From Falciphora oryzae (lineage: Eukaryota; Ascomycota; Sordariomycetes; Magnaporthales; Magnaporthaceae): a stretch of DNA of 64,000 bases. The notes under the pieces are model-generated. The model was not told the DNA's origin. It searched no databases and was given only the letters and a program-made list of their open reading frames with translations. Made by a program: the position numbers and the translations under genes. Shown here in pieces: positions 44,613-56,327 of the stretch (position 1 is its first letter; every line of letters starts with the position of its first letter). The stretch lies in NCBI GenBank assembly GCA_000733355.1, contig JNVV01000031.1, positions 421,492-485,491 on the forward strand, in the 5' to 3' direction.

Positions 44613-45220
44613 GATGGTCGGCTGTGGTTTTTTACATTAATTAACTGGTTTGAAGGTATTGTGATGCCGCCCTTGTACACCGAGCACCGGAAGGCAGCGA
44701 GTATGTTGTTCCAAGCATCCGCAATGGGAGTAGGTACGCACGCTCTCTATGGAGGGGCGCCTGGGCTCTAGGCATACCGTATTACCCCGCAGTGACGCTG
44801 AGTGGGGCCGTTTGGATGAATGGCTCGCCTCGTCAAGCTGAAGGAAGAGGGTACCTCATCGCCAAGAAAGGGGCGGCGAATGATGCATACAATTACCAGA
44901 CGCATGGATCTATGCCGTCTGCTGCGTTCGGTCTAAGAGCCCCTTGAATCTTCTAGAATCGGCTGCAATCGATTTTGGCGCGCTCTGTCCTTCCATTTGG
45001 TTCCACCCGACTTATTGTCAGGCTTTAGCACGCAGCTTTTTTGCTCCCGCACCCACCACCCCCTTGCCAATATCGGCCGCCATGTAGTTTTTTTTTATGT
45101 TTTTAATTTTTCCCCCTTTTTTCTATCCCTTTCGTTTCTACCCATCTTTCTTATTTTTCTTACCTTTTCTTGCTACTTCTTTTTTTCTTTTTTCTTGTTT
45201 ATACCCTCCCCTTCTTCCTA
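44613..45220. other. Intergenic, pyrimidine-rich
   Basis: Left part is the deaminase promoter. From about 45085 to 45215 the plus strand is almost pure T/C. No gene seen. Confidence 0.45.
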
Positions 45221-45222
45221 TA

Positions 45223-45844
45223 ACGTGGTTCACAAACGAGTGCCACACACAAGCGAGTGCCACACTTGAAAATCCCATATTAAACGCGATTTTCGATACC
45301 TTTGCTAACTCGGGCAATATAAGCCCAAATTTAACCAAATTTAAACAGGTTATATTTAATTAAATAGTACCACTGTTCAACACAGCAGGACCGTATACGA
45401 AGAGCAGACATGGTTTTTACTCCCAGGCTCCGGAGCGGGGGCGACACGCACCCGAGGACGAGTTCAAGGGTTTTTACATGTAAATACTACATAGTAGAGG
45501 CACCGAGGTCTTATATAGACATAACGGTAGTATGAATATATATATATTTAATTAAATAAAAAATTTAATTTAATTTTCTTAGATTTTTCTTATTACTCTT
45601 TTAGGTTAATTTGCATATTTTACACAGTGTATTATACAGTGCTGCGAACTAACCCTAAAAGGGTAATAATAAAAATCCAAGAAAATTAAATTAAATTTTC
45701 TATTTAATTAAATATAACCTGTTTAAATTTGGTTAAATTTGGGCTTATATTGCCCGAGTTAGCAAAGGTATTGAAAATCGCGTTTAATATGGGATTTTCA
45801 AGTGTGGCACTCGCTTGTGTGTGGCACTCGCTTGTGAACCACGT
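45223..45844. mobile_element. MITE-2, fold-back element with TA duplication and an internal insertion
   Basis: The ends read ACGTGGTTCACAARCGAGTG inward on both sides, flanked by TA (45221-45222 and 45845-45846). Each end has two direct copies of a CACAARCGAGTGCCACA word. Total length is 622 bp; removing the 192-bp insertion at 45367-45558 leaves 430 bp, the same as MITE-1, and restores pairing of the two arms. The outer 10 bp and the layout match MITE-1, but the repeated word differs. Confidence 0.88.
45367..45542. mobile_element. 176-bp insertion in the left arm of MITE-2
   Basis: Flanked by a perfect 16-bp duplication TATATTTAATTAAATA (45351-45366 and 45543-45558); the opposite arm of the MITE shows the uninterrupted sequence. 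The insert begins GTACCACTGTTCAACACAGC and ends GTAGTATGAATATATA and has no frame. Long duplications are typical of target-primed retroposition (LINE/SINE), though no clear Pol III boxes or poly-A tail are seen. A TCTATATAAGACC box on the minus strand would instead suit a small LTR, but 16 bp is too long for an LTR duplication. Confidence 0.6.
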
Positions 45845-46007
45845 TAATCAACTTTCCCTTTACTATACATTTTTCTTTTTCCTATATTTTTCTCTTATTC
45901 CTCTATCCTTTTTCTTTTTTATGTCCTTTCCGCTTTCCTCTTTTTCCCCTTTCATTAGTAGGAGTGTTGTTTTTATAAGGGATGAGCAATTATCGTTATG
46001 ATTTGTA

Positions 46008-46180
46008 GAAGAACTCTTTTATTGTGTATAAGATGGAAGGAATCTATTTGCCAAAGAAAGAGAGAGAGAGAGCAGGTGACGGTTATATATACACGGGGTA
46101 GATCACCAAAGGGCCGATTCACTGCTCCCTTCCTCCAGGTTCCTCTGAGTGCATGCGCCGGACATCGAGGTCTAACACCT
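46008..46180 (-). repeat. LTR relic, same family as 5571-5740
   Basis: Contains GGAAGGAATCTATTTGCC, an AG run, GTTATATATACACGG, GGGCCGATTCACTGCTCC, TTCCTCCAGGTTCC and GTGCATGCGCCGGACATCG in the same order as the relic at 5571-5740. On the minus strand the TATA box precedes the R-like block. No internal region is attached. Confidence 0.55.
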
Positions 46181-46693
46181 TTCCTATATCCTTCCCCTTT
46201 TTTATATCTTTTCCATTTTTTCGCACCTTTTACGTTCTCCTTTTTTGTTTCCATTCCCCTGTATTTTCCCTTTCTCTGTATTTTTCCCTTCCTTTTATTT
46301 TATCTTTTTTTACTGTGCCACTCCAGCAACTACGACAACCCAATAAATTGGAGACATCGGGGCGCCAATTATAGATTGCCGGGGTTCCAATCGACGCGGT
46401 CGCAATTTTTAAAGGCAGCGAAGCCGCGACGCCCAGGCGTTGCATAGGCTAAGTCAAGACCCCTACTTTGCGCCACCCCCCACTTCCGGCCACCCCGATT
46501 CCTATACTAAATCGCCAAAACGCACCGTTTTCAATCCGCAATAGCAAATCCAAATAAAATCGCACAAATGCAAACCCAAAACCAATCGAAAGCGTTTTTT
46601 AAAGGCTTTGTAACAAGGCAAGTTTGTATTTTTAAAAGCCTTATAGGGCTAGGGATTCCGGCTCAAAGTTAAAGGTGCAAAATACATACTAAT
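46181..46693. other. Gap before retrotransposon C
   Basis: Pyrimidine-rich to about 46315, then unique-looking AT-rich sequence up to the LTR. No gene. Confidence 0.4.
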
Positions 46694-47372
46694 TGTAACA
46701 AGGGGTCAAAGACGGCTTGGAGAAAGAATCTCTAGATTGCAGATAATCTTTCTATGGGCTCAAGAGATGCTTGAGGAGGAAGGAATCTTTCGTGAAGGAC
46801 ATAGGAGATGGCAGGGTTTATATAGACCTTTTGTAATCCGTGCGTGTAACAGGCCTCCGCCCTACTATAGCCAGCTACAGTAGTGTCAGGCCTGGAAAAG
46901 GGGGGTTCTCGCAGGGAGGTCTCAAAGGTTCAGCAGCTCAACAGTCGTATTCGTGCAAGGCTTCAACAAGTTTATGGTATAGGTAGAAACAAAAACGATA
47001 GCTTGCCCTCCGAACCTCCTTCACAAGGGGTCTCTCGGGCCCTCCTTATGCTCTAGCCCTCCGTCCGTCCTTCGGCTGTCGTCGGCGCGCCTCCTCCTCC
47101 GTAGCGTCCGTCGGGGCCTGCCTTTCGGTTGTTATCGGCACACTGCCTCCTCCGCGGCGTCCGTCGGAGCCGGATGTATTTCGTCCCTCTTAAAGTTCCG
47201 GGCCGGGCTAATCTGCGGGGGCTAATCGGCGCGCGTATCGCAAAATTAAACTCTCCTGATCCGCATATCCGTTAGGGCTTACGCCCCTCCGGCTACCACC
47301 CGGAGGCCTCCCTTATGGTTACCGGTAGCGTCCCCTGCGGCTGCTGGCCATGCTTTTATGTGGGGTGTTACA
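46694..47372 (-). repeat. LTR of element C (679 bp)
   Basis: On the minus strand it starts TGTAACACCCC and ends CCTTGTTACA. The last ~150 bp (46694-46845), from TATATAAACCCTGCC to the end, is about 95 percent identical by eye to LTRs A and B, the differences being transitions. The upstream U3 part is unrelated to A and B and contains two diverged copies of a ~50-bp GTCCGTC/GCCTCCTCC block (about 47065-47170). Confidence 0.8.
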
Positions 47373-48199
47373 ACTATCCCTTTCCTAAAAAGGCTATCTT
47401 CGGCCTCTAACTTTTTCCTTTTCCCTAATGCAACGACAAGTTTTCGTGGACTCGCAAAGGCGTTAACCGTTTTTCTCCCTCGCCTAAGGTAAGCGCTGGT
47501 CTCCAGTAAAACCCTTAAAAAAGGATAACCAATTTGGCGATTTTAAATGTCCCCTTTTTCACTGTTTGGCTCCACGTCCTGGAGCTCGCGGATTTTTCGG
47601 TTCCTTTTGTTCCGGGCCCTTTGGAAAGCTCGTACTTTCGTGGGTGCGCCGCGAAAGTGTTTTTCGGGCTCCTAAATGTTATACTTTGCCGGCCAATCCT
47701 TCCATTTAACCAGGTAATACTTTTTGCCTCGGATCCGTCCCTTATTTCGTACTTTTTTAACCTCCTATTCCTTTTGGTCGTCCTCGTATTTTGGTATAGG
47801 TAGCGGCGCCTCGTTTTTTTATTTTTTAGCAGTATACCGCTTAAGGTACTGTACGGGAATAACGTTGTAAAAACGGCGGTAATGCTCGGGAAATGCCAAA
47901 CGGTAGGCCTGCTAGCTTATGCATTCGGTAATCCGGAAGGGACTGATCTATTTAGGTGCTAACTTTTTGTTTTTTAAACGCAGGTTTTTCGTGGACATTT
48001 TAACCAAATCTCCAACTGCGAACTGCATAAGGATGTGGTTTTTGTTATAATATTTAGCTGACCGTTCCTATGCTTGCAGCAACGTTTTTTTAAGCTTTTT
48101 ACGCAATGCATAAAATCGTTCGATGCGGTTTTTTGCTGCGGGTACCCTCCCTTTAGGGATATTGTCCGCGATATTAATCCGTATCTCGCAATCCGATCC

Positions 48200-48730
48200 G
48201 TATAGGAAATAAAACGGCGAGTGCTTTGTAGTAAAGTTTTTGCTGTTATTGTAAACGTAAGCTACTAACGGTAGCAGTAATGCCTAGGAGTTTTCCGAAC
48301 CGGCGTAATAGCTGCAAAAGTAATTTTCGATAACGCGGTTAAAAACTTCCGTCTGCCCGTCCGTTTAAGGATAGTAGGCGGTCGATATGCGTTTTTTAAT
48401 AATTTAGTGCTTGCATATTTCTTTTTAAAAGCTATTGGTAATGCGGCTATCGCGATCGCTAACAATGCTTTTAGGGGTACCGAATACGCATTCGATACGC
48501 TCGAAAAATAGCTTTGCGAACTATCCTGCACTTGTGTCAGTTCGTATGGGGATAAGGACTACGTATTTGGTTAATCGGCATACGACGACGAAAATCGCGT
48601 TAAAAACCTAACCACCCGCCGTCCTGCTTTCAAATAGGCCGGTTACCCAGTCCAAAGAGATTTCTTTTATAAGCTGCCCGTTTTTTGGCGGTGGTAGGGG
48701 TTTAAATTTGCCGTAAGGCTTGTAACGATA
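48200..48730 (-). pseudogene. Element C integrase remnant
   Basis: Minus-strand reading across stops gives SLDWVTGLFESR, KSIVSDRDSRITNSF (about 48443-48487) and TDGQTEVFNRVIENYF, the catalytic D-D-E core of a gypsy integrase. The middle Asp and the Glu are kept. Several TAG/TAA codons interrupt it. Confidence 0.75.
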
Positions 48731-49711
48731 AATCGCTTTCCTTTAGCATTAAAGGCACGATGCTACATATGCCGTAACATCCCCTTTAACTCTATCCCAC
48801 CAAAAAAAGCGCTAAATAAGATCTAAAGTTTTGGCCACGCCTTAGTAACCGGTTCCCGGGAAATCGTAAAACTGTTTTAGGATTTCGGTCTTTAAAGCTT
48901 CGTTTGCAGGGACATAAACCTAATTTCCCCGGAAAATTAACTCGTTACCGTCAGCTAGGTGGAAGCACGATACTCTTTGCTACCGAATCGTTATCGCAGT
49001 ATTTCGGTACGGTGCGGTGTATTTCACGTCAGGTATTGCCAAACGGGGCTTTTTGATTATTATTAGCCTTTTAAGCAAATTTATACTCGCCGGATCCCGC
49101 TTTTGTACGTCCCCAATCCATTTCCTTAACGGCGTTAGGATTTCCTCCGGGGAGTCCGTAGTTACGCTGCTTTTAAACTAATCTAAAGTAGTGCGTGCCT
49201 CCTAACGAATAACAGATTGCACCTGTAAGGCATGGATAACCTTAAAGGCGTTTGGATCGTCGGCCAACGTAAGCTGTGCCAAACGTACGCTATCCTGCTC
49301 GTTTCGCCGGTTAGAAATAAAATCTTTAGGGGATCGCTCGTTAGGTGCGCTTTTTGCGCTTACTAGCTAGGGAGGCTTATTAGGCGACGCTCCCTCGGTA
49401 GTGTTTTTTGCGTACTGCTTATAAACAAACACGTTTTATTCCCGACCCATTTTATTAGATAACGTCGGCAAAAGTTTCTTAATAAAAGTTTCCTATCCTT
49501 CCTCGCGACCGTCTATATAATCCGGCCGGCGAAACGGAACGTCGGCTGGGTTTAGAAACCCTGGCCGGTATTTGATCTCGAAATCGTAGGGTACTAATTG
49601 CAATAGCCAGCGTGCCTGTCGTCCGTTTAAACGCTCCTGCTTTATAAAAGCTTTAAAATTTTTATAATCCGAAAATACCTCCGTAGCTTGCGCCCCTTTA
49701 AAGTAATATCG

Positions 49712-49930
49712 CTAATAGCGAAAACTTCCCACTATTGCGAAAAGTTCCTTATCGTACACAAGATACCGAATTTCGGCACCTTTGAACTTTTGGGACCAGT
49801 AAGCTATAGGGTGCCACTGGCCGTCGTGCTTTTGCGACAGGATGCCTGCTATGGCAAAATCGGAAGCGTCCGTTTCGACCCGTAATGGTAAAATCGGGTC
49901 GTAATACCGCAGCACTGGTACGGTCGTAAA
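49712..49930 (-). pseudogene. Element C RNase H remnant
   Basis: Contains LRVETDASDFAIAGILSQ, with the ETDAS catalytic Asp, then HPIAYWSQKFKGAEIRYLVYDKELFAIV, the typical start of gypsy RNase H. Open for 67 codons. Confidence 0.85.
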
Positions 49931-50221
49931 CGCGTTAATTAGGTCCTCGAATGCCTGCTATTGGGGCTCCTGCCAGTAATGGCCTATCTGGCCTGGCTTG
50001 CGTCCGTTCTTTATTCCTTGCAATAAATCGCACAAAGGCTTCGCCATGCGGGAAAAGCCGTGGATAAATCGTCGATAAAAGTTGCAAAATCCCACAAAAA
50101 CCTGGATGTTTTTGTACGTGCGAGGTGGGTGGTCGATCCATTCGCGAACGACCTAAACACGCGCAGGATCCATTTTAAGCCTTTTGGTATTAACGATAAA
50201 ACCTAGGAACTTAAATTCTTG

Positions 50222-50647
50222 CTAAAAAAAGGTGCACTTTTTGGGATTGGCATAAAGCTTAAAGCTGCGAAATCGATCTAAAACCAGCTTTAAATAGTGC
50301 TGGTGCTCTTTTTTACTACCAGAATAAATAAGGATATCGTCCAAATAAACGATAACGAAATCGTCCACTAGGCCCCGTAGGGCCTTATTAATGTAGGTTT
50401 GGAACGATGCCGGGGCGTTGGTAAATCCGAACGGTAGTACGAGGTACTCGTAGTGCCCGTATTTAATACGGAACGCGGTTTTCCATTCGTCCCCCTTTTT
50501 AATGCGAAATCGGTAATACGCATTAACGAAGTCGATTTTGGACAAGCATTTGGCACCGTTCAAACGGTCGAGCATCTTTCCAATTAACGGAAGCAGTGCT
50601 TTATTTTTAATAGTAATATCGTTAAATCCTCGATAATCAACGCACAA
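50222..50647 (-). pseudogene. Element C reverse transcriptase fragment
   Basis: 141 open codons: CVDYRGFNDITIKNK, LSKIDFVNAYYRFRI, LPFGFTNAPASFQTYINKAL and the catalytic VIVYLDDILIYSG. YLDD is intact and the surrounding blocks are canonical Ty3/gypsy, but of a different lineage from elements A and B, which read VVVDYRDVNAKTIPIRCPIP at the first block. Upstream and downstream frames are closed by stops. Confidence 0.9.
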
Positions 50648-51629
50648 TCGTAACGTGCCGTCTTTTTTCGGGACGAAAATAACAAGGGCTCCTATTAGTA
50701 ACTGTAACTCGCGGATAATGCCTTGTGCGAAAGCATCGGTAAAGTACTCCTAAAGTGCCGTCGATTTAGCTGGAAATAAGTAGTAAATCTGTTTTTACGG
50801 GGGCTTTTTGCCTAGGAGCAGATCGATAGTATGCTTACCGTAGCTATGCTTTAAAAGCATTTTCCCTTTACAGACGTCGAATACGTCGAAATAGCTTATC
50901 CGTAAACTTGTAAGGACGTTTTTCAAATTTGGCGGTTCGTTTAAACGGTCCTCGAAAAGGTCGTCCTCCCCGGTGCTGCCAACAAAAGGGTTAAAGCGAA
51001 AAAAACAAATAAGCACGCGATTTTTAGCTTAAAAGCTCCTTCGGAAATGGTATGCGGATAGCTGATGGATGCGAGGACGTTGGTTAAAATACTAGGTGCT
51101 TTTAGCCGGGTGGAGGTTTATAGCCAGTTCTTGTATTAATGGCATACCTACAAAAATAGGGGCGTTTGCCAAATTTCGTTCGATAGCGAGGAATGGCCGG
51201 ATAATTTCCACCGGAATGCCATTTTAATTACGAAGGTTTAATCGTAAATGGTAAATATTATAGGTTTTAACGCCTTAATCGCTTGCGGCGGCGAAAGTAA
51301 GGGATTGGTAATCGTATTTAAAACGGTTGCATGGTTTATAGCCTAGGGATTTGCAAAAGGTAATGGAAACGGTATTAATTTTGGCGAACGTATTTAAACC
51401 GACCTTAACCTTAACTTTCGGGCCGCCGTTGGAAAAGCCAACGGTCCCTTTAGTGACGAGCGCAGGGGTTGTGCGTATCTGGTCGTTACGGAACGTTGGT
51501 GCGGGGATGACCGGGTTCCCTTTTAGTTTTTCTAGCGCTTTTCGCTTTGCTTTTTTCCACCTTTTTTTTTCCGGCGCTTTAAAAAGTTAACTTTAGCTTT
51601 TTCCCCCTGGGGGGATTCGCCCTTTTTAG

Positions 51630-51784
51630 TCGAAGGTTTGGTGGCGGAAAAGGGGTTTTTGCAATTTTTCGCCATATGGTTAGGCTTGCCGTATTTAAGG
51701 CATACGCTTTCGTCCCGGCGTCGTTGGCGTTCGGCGTTTGAAAGCGTTAAGCGTCCGTTGCTTTTGCTATTGCCGTTGCGTTGG
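51630..51784 (-). pseudogene. Element C gag zinc-knuckle fragment
   Basis: Reads RRDESVCLKYGKPNHMAKNC followed by KNPFSATKPSTKKG: a CCHC knuckle in which the second Cys has become Tyr. It is cut at 51784 by LTR A. Confidence 0.75.
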
Positions 51785-52069
51785 TGTCACACGGAAGAAC
51801 CTGTGGACTCACCTAATCGGCCCCACAGAAGGTCCGGGAACCGGTATAGGTGCCTAACGGCCCCGAGGCCCAACGGCTGAAGGCCGGAAGGGCAGTGTGA
51901 ATCATATACTCAATACTTCACACGGATCACAAGGTGGTTTATATAAACCCTGCCATCTCCTATATCCTCCATAAAAGATTCCTTCTTCCTTAAGCATCTT
52001 TTGAGCTTATAGAAAGATTATCTGCAATATAGAGATCCTTTTCCAAGCCGTTTTTGACCCTTTGTTACA
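51785..52069 (+). repeat. 5' LTR of element A (285 bp)
   Basis: Starts TGTCACACGGAAG and ends CCTTTGTTACA, with a TATATAAACCCTGCC box about two-fifths of the way in. It aligns end to end with LTR B (56033-56327). Confidence 0.88.
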
Positions 52070-52669
52070 AATAATTTTTTTACGCTCTGCCCCATGACGG
52101 AAGCTTCACTATCTTTCCTTTTAAGCTTTGGAGAGGCTTTGTTAGTCGGCACCCCTAAGCCCCAACTGTTGCCTTCTTTAGCGAATAAAACCTTGGGGCC
52201 ACACCACAGACATTATGACTGTTACCGGTGTTTTCGAACGGGTGAAAGCGAAAAGAATATACAGGAGGGTCGTTTCACCCTTTCAATCGCCCTAAAGAAA
52301 CCACGGGATTCCAAAAGAGGCCGGAAATTCTCCCTTGTACCTTTGGGATTTTATTTTGCCCAGGAATATAGGGAACCGGACCCTTTCATCTCGTTTGTAA
52401 CGACATCTCCTTCCCTACCAAGCGATTTTAGTATGCCGGTTGTGGAATCCCTTTTTTTGCCTAGCGATTCCGGTATGCTTGCCGATACCATGCCGGCGCA
52501 ATTTGAAAAAGCGGCCGGAAAAGCCCCCGAAGGCCCCTCCCGGTTTGCACTGAGAGAACGTTAAGATATACTTATGCTCGACGATTAAGGGGCATTTATC
52601 CTGTATTTGGTACCCCTTTTCAGCATAGCCCTCAAACAACAAACCCTTATATCCGTAGGACGCCTTCAA

Positions 52670-54760
52670 AATCCCCCGGGCTGGATAATTAAAATCTAGC
52701 GGGAATTTATTAGTACGTACGAAGCAATTTCGGCCTTATCCCGAAATGTAAGCTAGGAAATCCTCGCCGATCGGGAACAAATCCGCGAAATCAGGACCCA
52801 TTACGACCACATCACCTACGCGTACAGTACCGTCGTCTCCTTATATAAAGAAGGCCTAATCGCTTTTGCCAAGTAACAAAAGGCATTCCGGTAACGGATT
52901 ATCGGAAAAAGCTAAGCATTTGCATAATAAATTTGGGTTACGATTGCCACTTTAGCTAAAAAGCAACAAACCCGTTCGGAGGTCCTAATTTAGCTCCGGG
53001 ACGTTACTCGGGCCTAATAAAACCACTTGCAAAACTTACAAGCACGACTTTCCACCTTCGAAAAGGGAGTTACTAATTGGGCCGTCGATAAGGATGCCTA
53101 AATCCAGGATCTCCTAACTAAGGAGCATGTTTCGCCCGAAGCCTTTACCGAAACCGAGCGACGCATATTGGCCTAAACTTGCTAGCTTGTTAAGGACGCC
53201 GTACGGGAAAGCCGGCGGTTTATAGCATAAAGAAAGCGGCTTAAATCAGCTACTGTACTTTCGGCCTTGTAACGATCGTTTTAATAACCCGGATCAAACC
53301 GAAGCTTTCCTTAGGACGTACCCGTCCCTATTAGGGAAAATAGGGCCGAAATTAATACCGATATATTTCCGCCTTCCGTTTTTAAACAAACAAGCTTAAT
53401 AGCGCGGGAACGGATTGTTAGATCGAACGCCGGTTTGCTAGCCGCACAAATAAAAAGGACCTTAAGGGATTTACAAACCCGAACAAACTAAACCCGTACA
53501 AGCATTACGTCGGGACGGATACAGGGACAACCCGCCGGTAATCCGGACTTTTCGGACTTTTCGGAATCGGATAATAGCGATAATAACCTACCACTGAAAC
53601 CTTTTAACCGAAGGTTACGGCTGTTCCGATCACCCTTTCCGCCAGGCGATAGGGCTTCGCAACCCCCTAAGGGAATTCCCTAAAGCACGGTTTTTATGGT
53701 TAACCCCGTGCAATTTAAAACCCCTAGCGCTTTTAAAAGGGATCGTACCAAATTTAAAAACTGGTGGTTCGTGGTATAAGCTTATATAAACGCTTGCCCC
53801 TAAAGCTTTACGGGTAACCCGTACCGCATCATTTGGGTTGGGTCCCTCTTAAAAGGAGCCGCCCTTTAATAGCACGTAGCTAGGGCACGTTTACTGGAAT
53901 TTATAAACGTTTAAAATTTTTGGAAAGGATACGCTTCGTCGCTGGAGGAACATTATAAAAACCCTAACGAGGAACAAACCGATGCTAAAAAGCTCCGGTC
54001 CTTAAAGTACAACGGCGATATCGTCGGTTACCTAACGGAGCTGGGGCAATATAATATTATTACCTAATGGACCGGTACGACCTTCCGGGATTTCGTTCGA
54101 TCCTCGCTACCCGAAGGTATCGCCGATTTGGTATATGCTAATAAAGGTCGAATCCTTACGGACAACGCCGAATTCTTCGAAGCCTTCCAAAAGGCAGGGA
54201 TTATTTACGAGCAAAAGCTTGCGGATAAAGCCTCTATTAAAGCTTTAATGCAAAGAACGGGCTAAAAGGAAAAGGGAAAAGACGAGCCCGCTTTAAATTA
54301 GGAGCGCTCGAACGCGGGCCGTCGCTGCGGCAAAGGCTTTAAAGACAGGAACCTAAGTCCATCCTCAAGCTCCCGTTCCGGAAAGAAGGCTAACGATAAA
54401 AAGGCCGCCGACAAAAAGAACAACATTTGGACTACCACCAAATTAGCACTCGAAAGAATCGAATAACGCGATATCGACGTACGAAAATTGGCTAAAGCTG
54501 ATTGCTGGCGTTACGGAAGAGAAAGGCATTATACGTTAAAATGCTACGCCAAAAAGGACACTAACGGCAAGAAACTCCCTCTTACACTAGCAAAAACGGC
54601 CGGTGCTAAATCCATTTTTAAACGCCCAATAACGGACGAATAAAAGGAACAGCCACAAGCCAAAAAGGTTAAAATCGCTGGCCTCACCTTAGAAGCCCCG
54701 AGCGAACTACGAATTTTTAAACTATCAAATTTGGAATCGGACGATGATTGTTAACAACCA
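52670..54760 (+). pseudogene. Element A gag remnant
   Basis: Colinear with the B gag (56952-58912) but with more stops. Recognisable parts are SLKYNGDIVGYLTELGQYNI and GIADLVYANKGRIL (capsid region, about 53940-54262) and a degraded knuckle CWRYGRERHYTLKC (about 54500-54545) in which a Cys has become Tyr. Not functional. Confidence 0.75.
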
Positions 54761-54823
54761 TCGACCGTCGCTGCTGCACGAAGGCCTTTAACGGATAGGG
54801 AATTCGCAAAGCCAATCCTTCGC

Positions 54824-56032
54824 ATGTACATACGGGCGAAGGGATCGAAAGAAATACCTGTCCGGGTTTTTTTAAACGGAGGCAGCGATACGAAGGTTAT
54901 ATTAAACAAAATAGCGAAGCAATTCCCGGGTTACCTAGTTGACAAAGTTATCCCTTGCGTAATAACCTCCTTTTTAGGGAAAATCGAACCAAAGGCCGGA
55001 AAGCAACTAGTTGTTAATGTTACCTTCCGGCACAAAACGCACTATTTTACGGAAACGTTCGAAATTAGTCCTACGGATCCAAATTGCGATATTATCCTGC
55101 CTTTCGTATGGCAAAGGCAACACCTACCGCTAGGGTTACTAGATCGCGACCTTCGGAATATTCGGATAGATTCGGACAAATGCCGGAAGTGCAATAAGCC
55201 CCGGGCCCAAAAGCTACAGGATTTACGGCCGCCCAAAGGCTTACGCTTTCGGGAAAATATAAAAATAATCGAGCCCGCGATTATTGCCGCTATTAAATAC
55301 GGGCACGGTATTTCTTCCTTTAAGGAAGTAACCAAAGCGGATTCGGACGGCCTCGAATCGGTGCCACAGGAATTTAGGGAATTTCTCCCTATTATAACGG
55401 AAGCGGCTGCTACCCGTTTTCCTAATCATTAGCCCTGGGATTACGAAATTCACCTAAAAGAAGGAGCTTAATTAAACCATAGCCCTTTATACCAAATAAG
55501 CCAAAAGGAGCTAGACGTTTTAAAGCTTTGGCTGGAAAAGCATGTGCGAACCGGTAAGGTTAGGCTATGCAAAATTGCTAACAGTTCGCCCTTTATGTTT
55601 GCAAAAAAGAAAGACCCTTTCGATCTTTTAAGGGTGGTGGTCGATTACAGGGACGTAAACGCTAAAACGATTCCGATTCGGTGCCTTATCCCGTTTATTA
55701 CGGAGCTCTAGGATCGATTTCGGAATGCTAAATGGAAAACGAAAATTGACCTTAAAATTGGGTTTAATTTAATTCGGATAAAAAAAGGGCACGAATAGCT
55801 TACGGCCTTCCGTTGCAAATACGGCGTTTTCGAGTTTACGGTTATGCCTATGGGCTTTATTAACGCCCCCGCTACCTTCCAAAGCATGATGAACCATATT
55901 TTTATGGACCTTATCGATGCCGGGCTTTTCGTGTATTTGGATGACCTTTTAATATACGCAAAAACTAAGGAACAATACGATAGTTTGGTAAAGGAGGTGC
56001 TTCGCCGCTTTACCAAACATAACCTGGCCGTG
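54824..56032 (+). pseudogene. Element A protease and N-terminal RT remnant
   Basis: The protease block reads RVFLNGGSDTKVI where copy B has RVLLDGGSDTKVI, so the catalytic Asp is lost through a G-to-A change. RT blocks DYRDVNAKTIPIRC, PMGFINAPATFQSMMNH and VYLDDLLIYA follow, with stops between them (for example at 55432-55434). The frame ends in RT at LTR B. Confidence 0.85.
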
Positions 56033-56327
56033 TGTCACACGGAAAAACCCGTGGACCCAACTAGTCGGCATCACGAGTCGGCCTCACGGAGGTTCGAAGA
56101 CCCGCATAGGCGGTCAACGGACCTAAAGCCAAGCGGTGAAGGTCGGAAGGCAGTGTGAATCATGTACTCGATACTTCGCACGGATCACAAAGGGTCTATA
56201 TAAACCCTGCCATCTCCTATATCCTTCACGAAAGATTCCTTCCTCCTTAAGCATCTTTTGAGCCCATAGAAAGATTATTTGCAATCTAGAGATTCTTTCT
56301 CTAAGCCGTCTTTGACCCCTTGTTACA
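56033..56327 (+). repeat. 5' LTR of element B (295 bp)
   Basis: Starts TGTCACACGGAAAAACC and ends CCTTGTTACA, with a CTATATAAACCCTGCC box. Homologous to LTR A over its full length. It interrupts the RT of element A. Confidence 0.88.

Larger units (their letters stand above)
46694..51784 (-). mobile_element. Gypsy-type retrotransposon C, 3' part, broken by element A
   Basis: Reads right to left: gag zinc-knuckle part at the right edge, protease region, RT, RNase H, integrase, then the 3' LTR (47372-46694). The order PR-RT-RH-IN and RT motifs make it Ty3/gypsy. Many in-frame TAA/TAG codons replace Gln or Trp, so it is dead. At 51784 it stops inside gag exactly where LTR A begins; its 5' half and 5' LTR should lie beyond the window, to the right of elements A, B and D. 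Confidence 0.85.
51785..56032 (+). mobile_element. Gypsy-type retrotransposon A, 5' part, inserted in C and broken by B
   Basis: 5' LTR followed by leader, gag, protease and the first RT blocks, all with many stops. It ends inside RT just after FTKHNLAV (56032), where LTR B begins; B itself continues past the same point with APRKCVWGVHEVEFLGH. A and B are sister copies of one family, colinear from LTR to RT. The missing right part of A should lie beyond B, outside the window. Confidence 0.87.
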
